NCBI GenBank assembly: GCA_033675265.1
Contig: JAUJYZ010000653.1
Span: 67,501-131,500 of the forward strand
DNA from: Actinostola sp. cb2023
Taxonomy: Eukaryota; Cnidaria; Anthozoa; Actiniaria; Actinostolidae
DNA: 64,000 nucleotides
Direction of reading: 5' to 3'
The notes under the pieces were generated by a model, which saw only the letters and a list, made by a program, of their open reading frames with translations, had not been told where the DNA came from and made no database searches. Both the position numbers and the translations under genes were made by a program. This document shows positions 29,792-42,600 of this stretch, piece after piece (within the stretch, counting starts at the first letter, position 1; each line of letters begins with the position of its first letter).

Positions 29792-30020
29792 GAGTCGTTT
29801 TCGTACGAGTGGGAAACCTACGGCACGGAGTTACGGTCACGGTACGGAATCGAAGACATTGCATTCAACCAATCACAGCACGCAAAAACATTGCTCAACC
29901 AATCAGAATGCTTGGATACGGCACGGTCACGGCACGGTCACGGCACGGTCACGGCACGGTACCGTCACTGCACGCCACGAACCGTACCGTAACTACTTCC
30001 CACTCATACGAAAACGACTC
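29792..30020. mobile_element. Tc1/mariner-like miniature element, copy 1
   Basis: Arms GAGTCGTTTTCGTACGAGTG and complement (about 25 bp), flanked by TA on both sides. The interior repeats CACGGTCACGGCACGGT. A second copy lies at 62142-62372 with the same ends and TA flanks. Confidence 0.8.
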
Positions 30021-30286
30021 TAACTCACTGTTAGTTTAATTAGAGAAGGCTTGGCAGCTAATGACACCACAACGAACTGGAAATACGAAGCTATAGTCTG
30101 ACCACATCAATATGTTGGACCACATTGGGAGGGGTCAACTACTCTCAAGTGCGCATGATCGATTTACTGAAGATCAATAAAGCATTGAACAAAACTGGGG
30201 CACGAAACAGAGTTAAATCAGCGGCGCCATTTTCTCGAAGACAACGAGACGTTCCTGACAATCATTGATAAAAGTTCGTTAAAAAT

Positions 30287-33200
30287 CTATTTGTAATCAT
30301 TGACAATTTGTCGCGATCGTCCAAAGTGATGTCCAGATTGAGTCGCTCCCGCTGATGCCCCGATACCCATCTGAAGACTGATATGAGATTTCCCTTGGTT
30401 CAACTGTTCTTCTGTAAACTGTCGGGGATTTTTCGTGGATTCTTTGGGCCCGAGCGGTGGCACATCCATGCCCATAGCATACGCCTGTAATTGTGATAGT
30501 AAAGACTGAGCAGGGATTGGTAGTAGGATATGGGGGTCAAATAAGAAATGGCATATCCATGCCCATAGCATACGCCTGTAATTGTGATAGTAAAGACTGA
30601 GCAGGGATTGGTAGTAGGATATATTGGGGGTCAAATAAGAAATGGCACATCCATGCCCATAGCGTACGCCTGTAATTGTGATAGTAAAGACTGAGCAGGG
30701 ATTGGTAGTATAGTATATGGGGGTCAAATAAGAAATGGCTTACCCTACGACCAACTGCAGTCAGACAACAGATGACCTGAAACGAGTAAACTGAAAATCA
30801 ACATCAACACGGATATTATATGTTGAGCTTAAGACTCTGGAGCGACGGACAATTTGCAGGACTCTTATTTATTTCTACTGTTTTTGGACCTTCATTGTAT
30901 AAAGGGAGGTTTCTTGGTGTTGCAGAACACCAGATGACGTTAGACAATGAACACAAAGGACGAGAAGAATGAACTTGAACCAAAACAATACCCTGCATAC
31001 AAAGAAACCTAACCAAGAATACAATGCAGACTGCAACACCAAGAAACACCCGTAAAAAGCATCGAGACAACGTATGATGCGATTTCAAGAACTTTATTTC
31101 CCTTTATTTATTATTATTATTACAGTATTATTAAGTGTAAACACGGCATCTCTCAAATTTAACTACATCATCAATATGGCCGCCATCTTGGTTGCCACGG
31201 TAACAAATGTACTACATCATCAATATGGCCGCCATCTTGGTTGCCACGGTAACAAATGTACTACATCATCAACATGGCCGCCATCTTGGTTGCCACGGTA
31301 ACAAATGTACTACATCGTCAATATGGCCGCCATCTTGGTTGCCACGGTAACAAATGTACTACATCATCAACATGGCCGCCATCTTGGTTGCCACGGTAAC
31401 AAATGTACTACATCATCAATATGGCCGCCATCTTGATTGTCATTTCCATTGTTATGGTTGAGTTTGCTCGTGAGTTAAATATATCGTCGATTAATGATAG
31501 AGTAGATAAGCTACTTGCCGAACACAGCGGTGTACTTACATTCCACATGTTACGCTTTTCGTATAAATCCACTGTCTGAAATAAATCGTACTTTGCCACT
31601 CCGACTGTATCGCCACAGAATTCTAAGAAATAGCTAATATTTTCCATCTGAGAAAAGAAAGACATTCATTGTCGATTGTATTGGCATAAAAATCAAATAT
31701 TGAAAAAGATGGCGGATGTAGATTTTACCACAATCCTTTGCGCGCCTAGAACACTACACCTTTTGAAACCATAGCAACAGAGAGTTTCCAGAACGTCAAA
31801 GTTTGTAAGTATGATCAGCTGTTACGAGCTTTATTTTATGGTAACCAGTTGTCAGTTTGTAGATGTGAGTACTGATTTAGGTTCGCAAAGGATTACTGGG
31901 TAAAATGTACAGCCGCCATATTTTTCTGTATAGTGGATTGTAAATGAAGCTATGTAGATATGATTAACCGCTGACCTGTTTGAATGGCATTTTTTGTTGG
32001 TTAATTTTAATGTTCGCGCCAAGAGTATTAGCAAGTCTGAAACAAAAATAATTACATGACGTAAGTTTATTAAATGAGTAGACTTATGCCCCATTCACAC
32101 CAAGGCTTAAACATGTTTTAAAGTGGTTTAACTAAACAGGTTTAGAAATTATCTACAAACGCCACGCAACCTTTGGCACAAAACTGCTGGTAAACTGTCC
32201 TTTATGTTGCACAGTATAAATTCCAGGTAGTTTGATTCTTGTGAAATTAGATGCTTTCAGATTATAGAAGCTAGAAAAAAACCAGTTTATCTAAACAAGC
32301 GGGTTTGGTGTGAATGGGGTATAAGTTATCACTATATACAGTCATTCTCAAAAAGGTTGTCCAGATGAAAAGACTACAATACTACAATAAAGTCACGTGA
32401 TTCAATATGTATTCAATTTCCTCGCGTGGAATTTCAATTTGAGATGCAAAAGTACACGGTATTGTGAGAACTGAATGCAATGGCGCTGGTATCAACTCGC
32501 AGTTCCGTGTGCAGAAATTGAATACATAATGAATCACGTGACTTTATTGCAGTATTGTAGTCTTTTCATCTGGACAACCTTTTTGAGAATGACTGTATAT
32601 ATATATATACAAATCTCTAAAAACAAGTGCAAAAATAAAAAGTTGAGTTGAGTCACCTGCACAGCACTTTCCCGTCTTTTAACGTTTGTTGCACGCAATC
32701 TGCACCGCTTTTTCCCTCGAAGATTTCTTCGCCAATCACACACTCGATCCAGTCCCTCACTTCTGCCTCTTTTTCCAGGTTATACTTGGAGTCGATCTGT
32801 ACAACAAAAACAAGGTTAAGAGTGGTTGTCACTAGCAACCATACGTGCAAGCACATGAGGCGTTATTTAGTGACAACGGGCATGACGCAACCATAAGCAC
32901 GAGCACAACGTTGTCCGACGTTCAAGGAAAATCATTTAATAATAATAATAATAATAATAATAATTTATCAATTAGTCAACTAGAACTCTTAATAAGCGTA
33001 AGAGTGGCACAAGGCGAGTGCGACTCTAGCTAGCTTGTTAATTAAGAGTTCTTTATATGTTCTCGAGTGCGTCTATAACGCTATGGGCGCATGGACGCGA
33101 GTTGACTAATTGATTTATAATATGTCATCTAGAGAGCGTGCAGCCCATGGGGAGATAGTTCATAGATATATTAGTCAATGAGCGCGAGGGTTATATTCTT

Positions 33201-36086
33201 GCTATATTAGAATAATAATTTACGGTTGTTAATGTTTACTTCACGTAACACAACGTTCTCTAAATTACGTCAATTTACAAAATTGAAGTTCGAATTGGTT
33301 GAGAAGCTAGCCTCCTTTGCAGCCGTTTTTCGTATCGGTCCCCAGACTCCCTCTCCCTCTCCCTCTTGTGGAGAAGGAGTCTGGGGACTGATAAGAAAAA
33401 CGGCTGCAAATTCTGAGGAGGCTAATGAGAAGCAGCTTGTGCTTTCCTCGTATATATAACTGAATTATTGACTGGAAAATTGGACCGTCAGTACGGCATA
33501 TAAACGTTTAGTAGTTCCAGATTTCTTTGACTGAGTTATTCTAGCTTCTTCTCTAGTCTTTCATTTATTTGTATCATGATTTCGGCTTCGTTGTTCAGAC
33601 AAGATCGAAGCGGTACGAGGCGTTGAGGTCATTGAAGGAGGAGTGGAAAATACTAGAGAAACTGATGTAAGCGGTGATGTGGCCATAGCAGTTGATCGAG
33701 TCAGAGGCAAGTCAGCATTTCTCACCGCCTTCCAGTTTAAACTGAATGAATGAATGAATGAATGAACTTTATTTAGACACGGAATCAAAATCACTAAAAT
33801 TAAAATTAATTACAAAGTGCTCTCCCTTTGAGCCGTGTAAAAAGATATTTCTTTATTAAAAAAGACTAAAAATACTGTTTAAACAGAAAGAAATCAGGGT
33901 CAACATTATTTCATCAAAACCATACAAAAAAAAAGGGAAAAAAGAAAAATATATATCGAGGAATCAATCCCTTGGTCATTTTGTCCTCCAAATCAATAAA
34001 CGTGCACGATAGCCTAGTGGTGCGGGGCAGTTATTTAGTGGGACTAGGATCCGACTGTTCCCTCCCTCTTTGATCACTAAGCTGATTGGTGTAATGCCCG
34101 ATGGCGCGGATGGGGCCGAAATCTTCGTCCTATACGTAACATACGGTGACTCAGCATTTAAGTCTGGGTGTATGGTCCTTTTTTGTGTTTTACATTAAAT
34201 CGCCTAATTAGCGCGCGTTCGACTCCCAGTCAAGTCACCTTTTTCTTCACTTTTTTGTTTGTTTGTTTGTCTTTGTATTCTTCTTTTTCTTTGTCCTTAG
34301 TTGTTTATCTTCTATTATTTTATGTTTATAATTATTATATATTTATTATTATATTATTATTTATGTTACTGCACATTGACCGATAGAGGGTAATTTAATC
34401 AATATTTTCACTATTTCAGTGCTAAACTTCTTCATTTGCACCCGTTTTGATTTCTTTGGCCATTTTAGATACTGAATATTTTAGACCAGTTCCCAGTCTC
34501 TCAGCTCCAGTCTCTCTCAATCAGATCTTTCCGCTCAGTCCCAATTTGTTGATATTTTGTTGTTGTTGACATGTTCGACAGTTTGTTGATATTGACAGCG
34601 ATATTGCTTATATAATTACGATATTCCCCTGATTTTCAGATTGTTTTACTGTTAAACTTAGATGAATGTTGAAGTTGATCGGTTTGTTTTCGTGTTTATA
34701 AAATTGTTGAGAGACAAAAACAACTGTTGATGTAATAAACAATGATTTTTAAATGTTGAATTTTATATCATATTATGTATATTTTCATACGGTCATTTTA
34801 TACTATTGTATAGTTCTTTCTATACTATAGATAATTGTTTAGTTGTTTAATTGAGATATTGTTTAATCTTTTTTTGATGATGATGATGATGATGATGATT
34901 CTGATTTTTATTATTTTGCACCATTTCGCGTTACAAAATTGGTGACCCAAAATGTGGTCTTCTGGCGTCATTCATTGAGGGCAAAGCTCAACATATCAAC
35001 ATATCGCCGGCTGGTTGGCAAAAATTATGTAAACTTGTTTGTTTGGGAAAATAGAATGCTAATTCTAATTGAAACGAGAAAATATATGAATTATAATTAA
35101 TCAGGAAAAGGTAAATTCGCATGCAAAGTTTGTGCATCAGTTCTTGAAGTAAGACGGAGTAAGATCGCATTGAAAATCGTTTTTTGAACTGATTCCACGC
35201 AAGATCAATGCGATAAAATGTGAAAAACCACAAAATATTCCTTAAATGAAAATCGGTTTTTAAAGGATTTAATTGCAGTGATTGTAGGAAAACTATTTCC
35301 ATTGATCATAAGTCATGAAAGGAAGTCCTTTGTTAATCTTTGAATAACGCAAACTCACAATTCAGAAAGAAAATGTGCTCAGATCCGATCATGAACAGGT
35401 GTCCAACGACTGAGGCAAAAACATTCGATAAATTATGCGCAATTTGTACGTATATTTACAGGATATTGCCATAAAACCTTTTATATACTATTACAAATAC
35501 GAAAAAATTCAAGTTTTAAATTTTAGAATTGAGAAAAAGGGGGAAAACATTGTTATTATGCGAAGTGCTACAAAACGCCCTGGAAACTCAGTCTATGGGT
35601 GCCACTTCCGCTTGCAGTACATAAATAAAAAATCCCATGAAAGTTGAAATTGAGATATCACTGGTAACTCTCATTACATCAAGTACAAGAGAAAGCAAAA
35701 AAGATAGGATTTTGAAGCGACAGCGAAGCGAAAGGTTTGGGGGGATTCATTCATCGATCAACATTTGTGCCAATTTGAATTGAATTGCACGTGAAACGCT
35801 GACCGCGAAACACAATCGTATTCAAATCCATCAGCACGCTTCAATTCACTACAGAGAACCGTGTTTTGGTGTGTTTTTGTTTGAAAGTTAAACCTGGAGC
35901 GAGAGCATTGTTGACTGGTGCTATTTTAAAACTAGGGAGATATTTTATAAGCTTATCGCTCGGTAATTCAATTCTGGTTGAGCTACTGCGAAAAATGTAC
36001 GCGTTATCACTAGAAAACGCGCGAAATTTACATACCCTATTTTGTATCTCCCTATCCAGTCCAAACGCCTCGGCTCGGTTAGCCAT
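30287..36086 (-). CDS. Transgelin/SM22-like protein, gene 2 (six exons)
   Basis: Minus-strand exons 36036-36086, 32657-32796, 31976-32036, 31540-31647, 30744-30776 and 30287-30484 join in frame to 196 residues. Exon 1 encodes MANRAEAFGLDREIQNR, the same 17-codon length as in gene 1. The calponin-homology domain spans exons 2-5 (KYNLEKEAEVRDWIE, DGKVLCRLANTLGANIKI, FQTVDLYEKRNMW, VICCLTAVGRR). The last exon holds one calponin-type repeat (SLQMGIGASAGATQSGHHFG) and ends NDYK. Last exons of both genes are 198 bp and penultimate exons 33 bp. Unlike gene 1, an intron splits CR|LANTL. Role: actin binding. The start of the last exon lies in a tandem triplication. Confidence 0.93.
30462..30742. repeat. 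Tandem triplication covering a splice acceptor
   Basis: Three units of 91-94 bp. Each carries, on the minus strand, the intron end ...AATTACAG and the first nine or so codons of the last transgelin exon (AYAMGMD or a variant). Only the copy at 30484 leads into the full exon; the others run to a stop within a few codons (as in ...MPFLI-stop). Confidence 0.85.
31165..31435. repeat. 49-bp minisatellite with GCCGCCATCTTG motifs
   Basis: About 5.5 units of 49 bp, each with ATGGCCGCCATCTTGGTTGC and GGTAACAAATGTACTACATC. The complement, AAGATGGCGGC, matches the known consensus of the zinc-finger protein YY1. Lies in the intron before the penultimate exon of transgelin gene 2. Confidence 0.9.
32339..32595. 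mobile_element. Tc1/mariner-like miniature element, copy 1 of second family
   Basis: Ends CAGTCATTCTCAAAAAGGTT and complement; arms about 80 bp; TA on each side (32337-32338 and 32596-32597). A second copy is at 48625-48879. In an intron of transgelin gene 2. Confidence 0.85.
32935..32965. repeat. AAT microsatellite inside an imperfect inverted repeat
   Basis: (AAT)n followed by ATTAGTCAACTAGAACTCTT; the complement AAGAGTTC and GTTGACTAATTGA occur at about 33045-33115, so a small fold-back element surrounds it. Confidence 0.5.
33308..33424. mobile_element. Hairpin element TAGCCTCC...GGAGGCTA
   Basis: Arms TAGCCTCCTTTGCAGCCGTT through GTCCCCAGACTCC and complement, about 50 bp each, with a CTCCCT repeat in the loop. 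A diverged, shorter relative (CTAGTTTCCTTCGCAG...CTGCGAAGGAGACTAG) is at 38909-38967. Confidence 0.7.
33743..33850 (-). mobile_element. Retrotransposon 3' end with (ATTC)n tail, second copy
   Basis: Near-identical to 11276-11370 over about 95 bases, same orientation and same ATTC tail. Intron 1 of transgelin gene 2. Confidence 0.5.
33851..36035. other. Rest of intron 1 of transgelin gene 2, no gene seen
   Basis: A/T-rich. A tRNA-promoter-like TAGCCTAGTGG at 34011 and GTTCGACTCCC at about 34216 are too far apart for a tRNA or an ordinary SINE head. A short GAT run lies near 34880. Confidence 0.4.
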
Positions 36087-36439
36087 TATGTGTATATACG
36101 ATACAGGTATCTGAGAAATAGGATAGTATAACTGACAATACACGAGTGTTCTTCGATGCTCCTATCACCGATGAATAATTCAAATCTCGCTGCATGCCTT
36201 CATCCGCTACATGGATAAAACATAGTTTTGGAATCTTCGGATTTCACTCGGGAAACTTTCGTAAACTCGACTTGATGTCGAAGGAAGTTCGGGTTTCGGC
36301 TCATTTTCCAGTTTTTGGATGACATTCATTGGGAAAATTTAGGGATTATTCACTCACTCGGCTCATGTAAACTTTTATTACGTTGCCGCTTGTGGCGAAT
36401 TCAATAAACTAAACTAAACGACAGAAAATATCATCATTC

Positions 36440-36445
36440 TTTATT
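36440..36445 (-). terminator. Candidate polyadenylation signal for the MFI gene
   Basis: AATAAA on the minus strand, about 220 bases after the stop at 36667. It lies only about 350 bases upstream of the transgelin gene 2 start, so the two same-strand genes are closely packed. Confidence 0.5.
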
Positions 36446-36666
36446 GGCTTCTTTACTCACAATATTTACAAATATCTACATCACAAGCCGCAAAAATATC
36501 AAATGAAATTCAAGTCAAAATGACTCTCCAAAGTGATACTTGTAAAAGCTAAAATGAAAATCCTAACTATGACTATTTGTCATTCAGCAACGTCTTCTCA
36601 GTCTTGTTCGTGTTGGGCTTAGTTGAGCTTAGTTTTAGCGGGTATTCACTGGGCTCTGTCCAGAGA

Positions 36667-39600
36667 TTATTGGCAGGTTTGCTCAGTATTGATGTTAAAC
36701 GAGAATGGATCATCGGGGAGGTATTTTAATTGACCTGTAGGAAAGAAGAACGGTTTAGGTTAAGCAGGGAGGTGTCTATGATATTAAGAGGTGTCTATGG
36801 TGTTAAGGAAAATATGTTGTGGTTTGAAATTCCCCACTCGTTTAAATTTATGCGCCTCTTACTTTATTCGGCGCGTAGAAGATAGGTGACAGGTGACTCC
36901 ACTATCTCGGCTTTCAGATTTATCCTGTACAACTAACCTAAACACATAACTTACCCACCATAAAACCCTAAAACTTACCTTAGAACAACCCTCAGAAAAA
37001 TTTAAACCAGTGGAAAAAATTAAACCACAACATACATGTAGATGTCAGTCTCAATGCTGTATTCATGCTCGAGAATCCAGCGGTGCTCTTCGGCGCGGGC
37101 TCGGATGAAACATCGCCCCGCCCGCGACGAAGAGCACCGCTGGATTCTCGAGCATGAATTCTGGGCTCAGAAAACACGAATCATGACTTACTTAAGTATT
37201 CAGACCCTGCACTTGTCGCGAACTCTTTCCAATCAACGAGATATCTGAAGATAAATAACACACATATATAGCCTCATTTAGAAAACTGATAAGCCCTGGC
37301 TTAGCTAAGCCAAGGGGTCAGAGCTCGTCTAACTTAAGCAGCGGCTCAGGTCGTTGTGATCCATTTATACGAGTCGTTCGCGACTTCCCTAATTCGTGAA
37401 GACGCAGTGAAGACGCAGGCTATTTTCTCTCGTATAAACGAGCCTAATGTAGTAGTAAGAAAGACAGTCAACTCTCTCTTAGTCAACACCAACCCTTACT
37501 GTCCGCCTTAGCGAGGTGACCTCCCCATGGTTGCCATAGGAACCGTCTATAATAGACGTTTTTCGCCGCAGGTCGAAAGTAACGCAGGCTCTGGGTACAA
37601 GCGAAACCTTCATCAGACGTAAACCTAGTTCAGAACTGGCCCCACCTTTCTCAATAACTATATGAATATTGGGCGCGCATAATCCTAGCTCTCTCTGGCC
37701 AGCTCCTCCCTTCTGCTCTTTGCCGCGCACGTAGAAAAAAGTGGGTCCAGTTCTGGACTAACGTAAGCCGCGTTATACTGCATTTTTGTGGAGCCTTTTA
37801 GCGTCGTAAACCACCTATTATACGATAACCCGCTGACATGATACTTACTCGTCAAAGTTTAGTCCATTAGTCCACTCAAGTAGCTCGTCTACTTCCCAGT
37901 CTTCCACGGCCTCGTTTCCCCGAGTCTCAGCCGCGTTCACCATTCCCTTGGCTACAGTCTCAATAATATTTTGCGTTTCTGAATCTTGAGCCTCTTTGGC
38001 TCGCAACATACCTTGTTTGTACCTAGGGAGGGGAGAGTAGGGAAATCTTGAGCCCTGTTTATGTTCTAGGAGTGAGAAATATGATGATAAAGAAAAATAG
38101 CTTTTTACAAAATCTTTTTACTTACATTTTTTTCATCCATTCAATTTTTTTTTGTTTTCTTCTTTTCTCAAGATCTTGTCTTCGAACCATCTGATAATAA
38201 AGAGTAAAAAACCAGTTGTAGGCTAGGCCTTTAGATGGGCTTCCTGCCCACAAGGAGCTGCACACAGGGAGCCCAATATTCTCCCACAAACATCACCACA
38301 GTTATCCCATCAATAAGACAATAGCCACAGAAACAATATTTGGGCTTCCTGTGTTCACACCAGCGTCATTGTACTATTAAAGGGGGTACTATTGATTTAG
38401 CTTAAACTTCACTGAAATAATTTCAAAAACCCATACAATCACTGGTTAATTTTGTTTCTCAACAATTCCAATGATTTTTATGAATCTTTAGAGGTGTCAG
38501 TGTACATTTCTTTGTATTTTGTGATCAAAATATCTCAATGTTTTGTTCAGTAACAGCTCTGCATTGAAGAAAACTAGTCAAGCAGTCAATCCTAAGCGCA
38601 TATAATGTAAGAAAACTCAATCACACAAACGTTTAGCTTCATAGGAGACATTAAACATGAAGAAATGTATGGAGCGAAGCCGTGATGATTGTTTGGGTTG
38701 AGTAAGTGACGTCACTGGCACCTCTAAAGATTCATAAAAATGTAATACTTCCCATTGGAATTTTTGAGAAAAAAACGAACCAGTAATTGTATGGGTCTTT
38801 GAGATTATTTCAGTGAAGTTTCAGCTAAATTAAACTTCGATCGATTTACGTAATAGTCCCCCTTTAAGACTAAAATTGACTCATAAATTATGAATAGCTT
38901 GAGTTGTACTAGTTTCCTTCGCAGTCGTCTGAGGTCGAGTCACCAGGTGGCTGCGAAGGAGACTAGAGTTGTACCTTATGATGGTGAAACATTGTTGTTG
39001 TTTGTGTAGATTCAAAGACTACTGTGTCTTGGTCCATTCTTTCTACAACCTGACAGAAGCAAATGTTTTTTGTAAACTATAATATTGCTAATGTTAAAAA
39101 TACATTTTATTTTTTTTGGCCTATGATGGTGCCGCAGGAACCATGGTTACCCCAGTGCACCCCACACTGGCTGTAGACCTCGGCTGGTCACATGACCTTG
39201 AATAATTCTCACCCTGTCTGACACTAGTCGCCAACCATTGTTTTCCCATCTTTCGTAACAATGAAGTACACCTGTGTCAAAAATACAAATTATCATAGAC
39301 ATTTGAACTTGTGGGATCCCTGTGGCAAAAATACAAATCATCATAGACATTTGAACTTGTGGGACCCCTGTGGCAATTGAAGGGAACACAGGAATCCCAA
39401 GTAGCACTGTGTAGTCATACTGGTGATACATGAATGAATGAATTGAAAGAAACTAATAAGAAATTGAATGAGAAATGAATGAGAGAAAAAAAATTCTACC
39501 TGGTTTTGTTTGAGGTCCCTTGTTGTGTACCAGATTTAAAGGAAGACGTTTATTATCGGCATGTGTGTAGTCACGAGGAGCAAACGCACCAATATCAGCT

Positions 39601-42600
39601 ATATTCCTATGTGTGAAAATCTTGTAATATATGTTGGGTGGAAACTTTTCCTATCAATAGAAAAGTCAAATGGTGCATTATGAAATATGTATTAAGTAAA
39701 TAATATTTTTTTAAATAAAAAATCATATCAATGATGAATCATGATGTAGATCAACCTTACCCCAGCTAATCTAAACTTGATGTGAACACCAGCGGCAGAA
39801 TCAAGTAAATCAGCCTAAAAGTGGGAAATAAAGAATGATTTATTTAATAGTGTACATGTAGGTATGATGATGATGACAGTGATGGTAGTGCATCATGATA
39901 ACAATGAGTAATGATGGTGGTAATCATCACAACGGATTGAAATAAATGTAAGTGGTGATAATAATAATAGTGATGATAACGATGATTATGATGACAGTAA
40001 TGCTGCTGCTGATGATAGTGATGATGATGACAGTAATGCTGCTATACAGTAATGATGATGATGATGATAGTGATGATGATGACAGTAATGCTGCTGCTGA
40101 TGATAGTGATGATGAAGACAGGAATGATGATGATAGTGATGATGATGACAGTAATGCTGCTGCTGTTGATAGTGATGATGATAATGATGATGGCAGTAAT
40201 GATGATGATGATAGTGATGATGATGACAGTAATGCTACTGCTGATGATAGTGATGATGATGACAGTAATGCTGCTATACAGTAATGATGATGATGATGAT
40301 AGTGATGATGATGATGATGAGCACTTACTTCTCTTGGGTTGATGCACTTCAACATCAAAGCCGGATCTCCTCTTGTTTTAAAATTAATCAGGTCTCTATA
40401 ATACTTATACACTTGAGTATCCTAAAGAGTAACATAATAATATCATAACAACCTTCAATAAAGGGGTGGTAGTACACTGTACGTACTCCCATACATTGTA
40501 TACACCTATTCCAAATATCGTTGTCCGGGCCGAAAGCAACAAGCAAGAAGCTGACGACCGCAAAGGACTTTGGGAATCTCCTAATTAATTAATTAATCCA
40601 TCGTACTTGAGAAGTTATCCCTACGAGCGTTTGAAAATGCATGTTGTCACAATGTCTACGGATAAATTAATTAATTAGGAGATTCCCAAAGTCCTTTGCG
40701 GTCGTCAGCTTCTTGCTTGTTGCTTTCGGCGTGGACAACGATTTTTGGAATAGGTGTACAACTGTATATACATTTTTGTAAGTTACATGTACAGTATATG
40801 AAGAGGGTGCAGTTTTCAGTTATTTTAGTCCAGAAAAGGGTTTCAAAATTAGACATTTTCCAGTCTGGAATAGAGTCAGGGTTTCGACAGCTCAGTGACA
40901 CATCCCTAACCAAAATTCCATGTAGTAACTCAACTCCCTTCTCATCCCCTCCCAGGGTTGGGCACAACAAAGAAGGTAATGGATATATACTTTATAAGTG
41001 CAATAACTTACTATGTGTTTTCTCCAATTCCTTTGAATAACTCTAGCAGCATCATGTCTGTCAATATTGCTAGAGCCAGTCCGGCTGTCTTCTCTTGATT
41101 CTACACGTATCCCGATTGTTTGTTCTTCAGGTGTTTCTTCGTGGGTCGGTGATGACAGGATGGGGCTTGTTTCACCATTGGTTGTGGGCGGTGGGCGCAC
41201 TTGGGTACCCCAAACGTTTGTGTCTGGGTTTTCTGCATTGCTTTCTCCACCATCGTTGAATTACATAAGCACAGAACTCAGAAATGCTGGAAAAAATGGT
41301 TCAGTTATAGTTATTCACATTATTGGCACATTGTTCACAAGATCAGTTGATATATCCCCTTCCCCCTCCCCCCACCCGGAGTGAGGAGGGGACTCCCATA
41401 TATAAAGTGGATGGGATGCTTGTCGTACCTTTTAGGGGTCCAGATCCGCGATTTGGTACCTCTTAGGGTGTCACAAATCTAAAAGGACTACAAGAGACTA
41501 AGCCGGTACCTTTTAGGTTGTTTGTCAGTAAATAAGATACCCGAGACTAGATAATGACAGCCGGAATGACAGTTGTAGCTTTTGTCACTTTAGAGTTGGT
41601 ACCTTTTAGGGGTAAAAATTATTTGTTGCCACGCCCACCTGGGTAAGACTCAGGTACCTCTTAGGGGTCATTTTCAAAATTTTTGACGAGCATCCCAACC
41701 ACTTTATATATGGGAGTTCCCCCACCCCCCGGGCATTTCCCTACATTTTAAAGATGTTAGGCGAAGTGAAGCCCCCACCAACCTCCCTTAATATACAGTT
41801 TTAAGTGCCAGATTGAATTTATGTCACCAATCTCTTCACTAAACAATGTTGAAAGGGGGAGGGATGAGGTCACAGAAGCTGCCATATTTAGCAATAAAAG
41901 AAACTATTTTATTTTGTAAGATCTCAGGTTGAGAATCTTGGCAAGATTCATCCATGATAAGATCCTGTACAAGACATTATTGTCACCCAATGTCTATCAA
42001 GATCTTGTCAAGGTTGTCAACCAGCTGGCATATTCCCATTTTAAGATGAAATTAATATATCAACTAATTTGCAAATGATTGTTGCTATGTTTCACAGCTA
42101 CGTACTTCATACATGTAGGCGTATTGTCTTTATTTTGCTCAAGATATTGATTATACTTTGCTTTGATGTGAGCCAGCTCCTAAAATTATAAAATATAATG
42201 ATTAAGTACAATGTAAAACAAAATACAAGGTATCAAGACAGACGGACACAGATTCAATATTATTGGAATTAAAGACAAAGAGTCATGGACATAGACAATA
42301 ATTATTGGAGACAGATGGGCAGACAGACAGATAGATGGCAGACAGACAGACAGGCAAGCAGACAGACAGACGGTAAGAGACAATAATATTTTACAATAAC
42401 AGAGCGAAATCTCACAATCTGATTGGCTCTCAGCCATTGTCAATGAGAGCACAGACACACTGTATGACGAATCGCTCGCGCACGGAGCCAGTGCACTCTT
42501 GAAACAGTTTTTCTTTCAAACTTTTTCCTTGTTTTTGGATGTTTTTTGACTTTGTTATTGTAAAAAACAAATTGAAGATGGTTTTTTCGTTGTCTGTACT

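Noticed and set aside
34008..34230. tRNA-promoter-like boxes
   Set aside because: A-box-like and B-box-like words are about 200 bases apart and no cloverleaf is visible.
39927..40412. Ser/Ile- and Asp-rich frames
   Set aside because: GAT microsatellite within an MFI intron.
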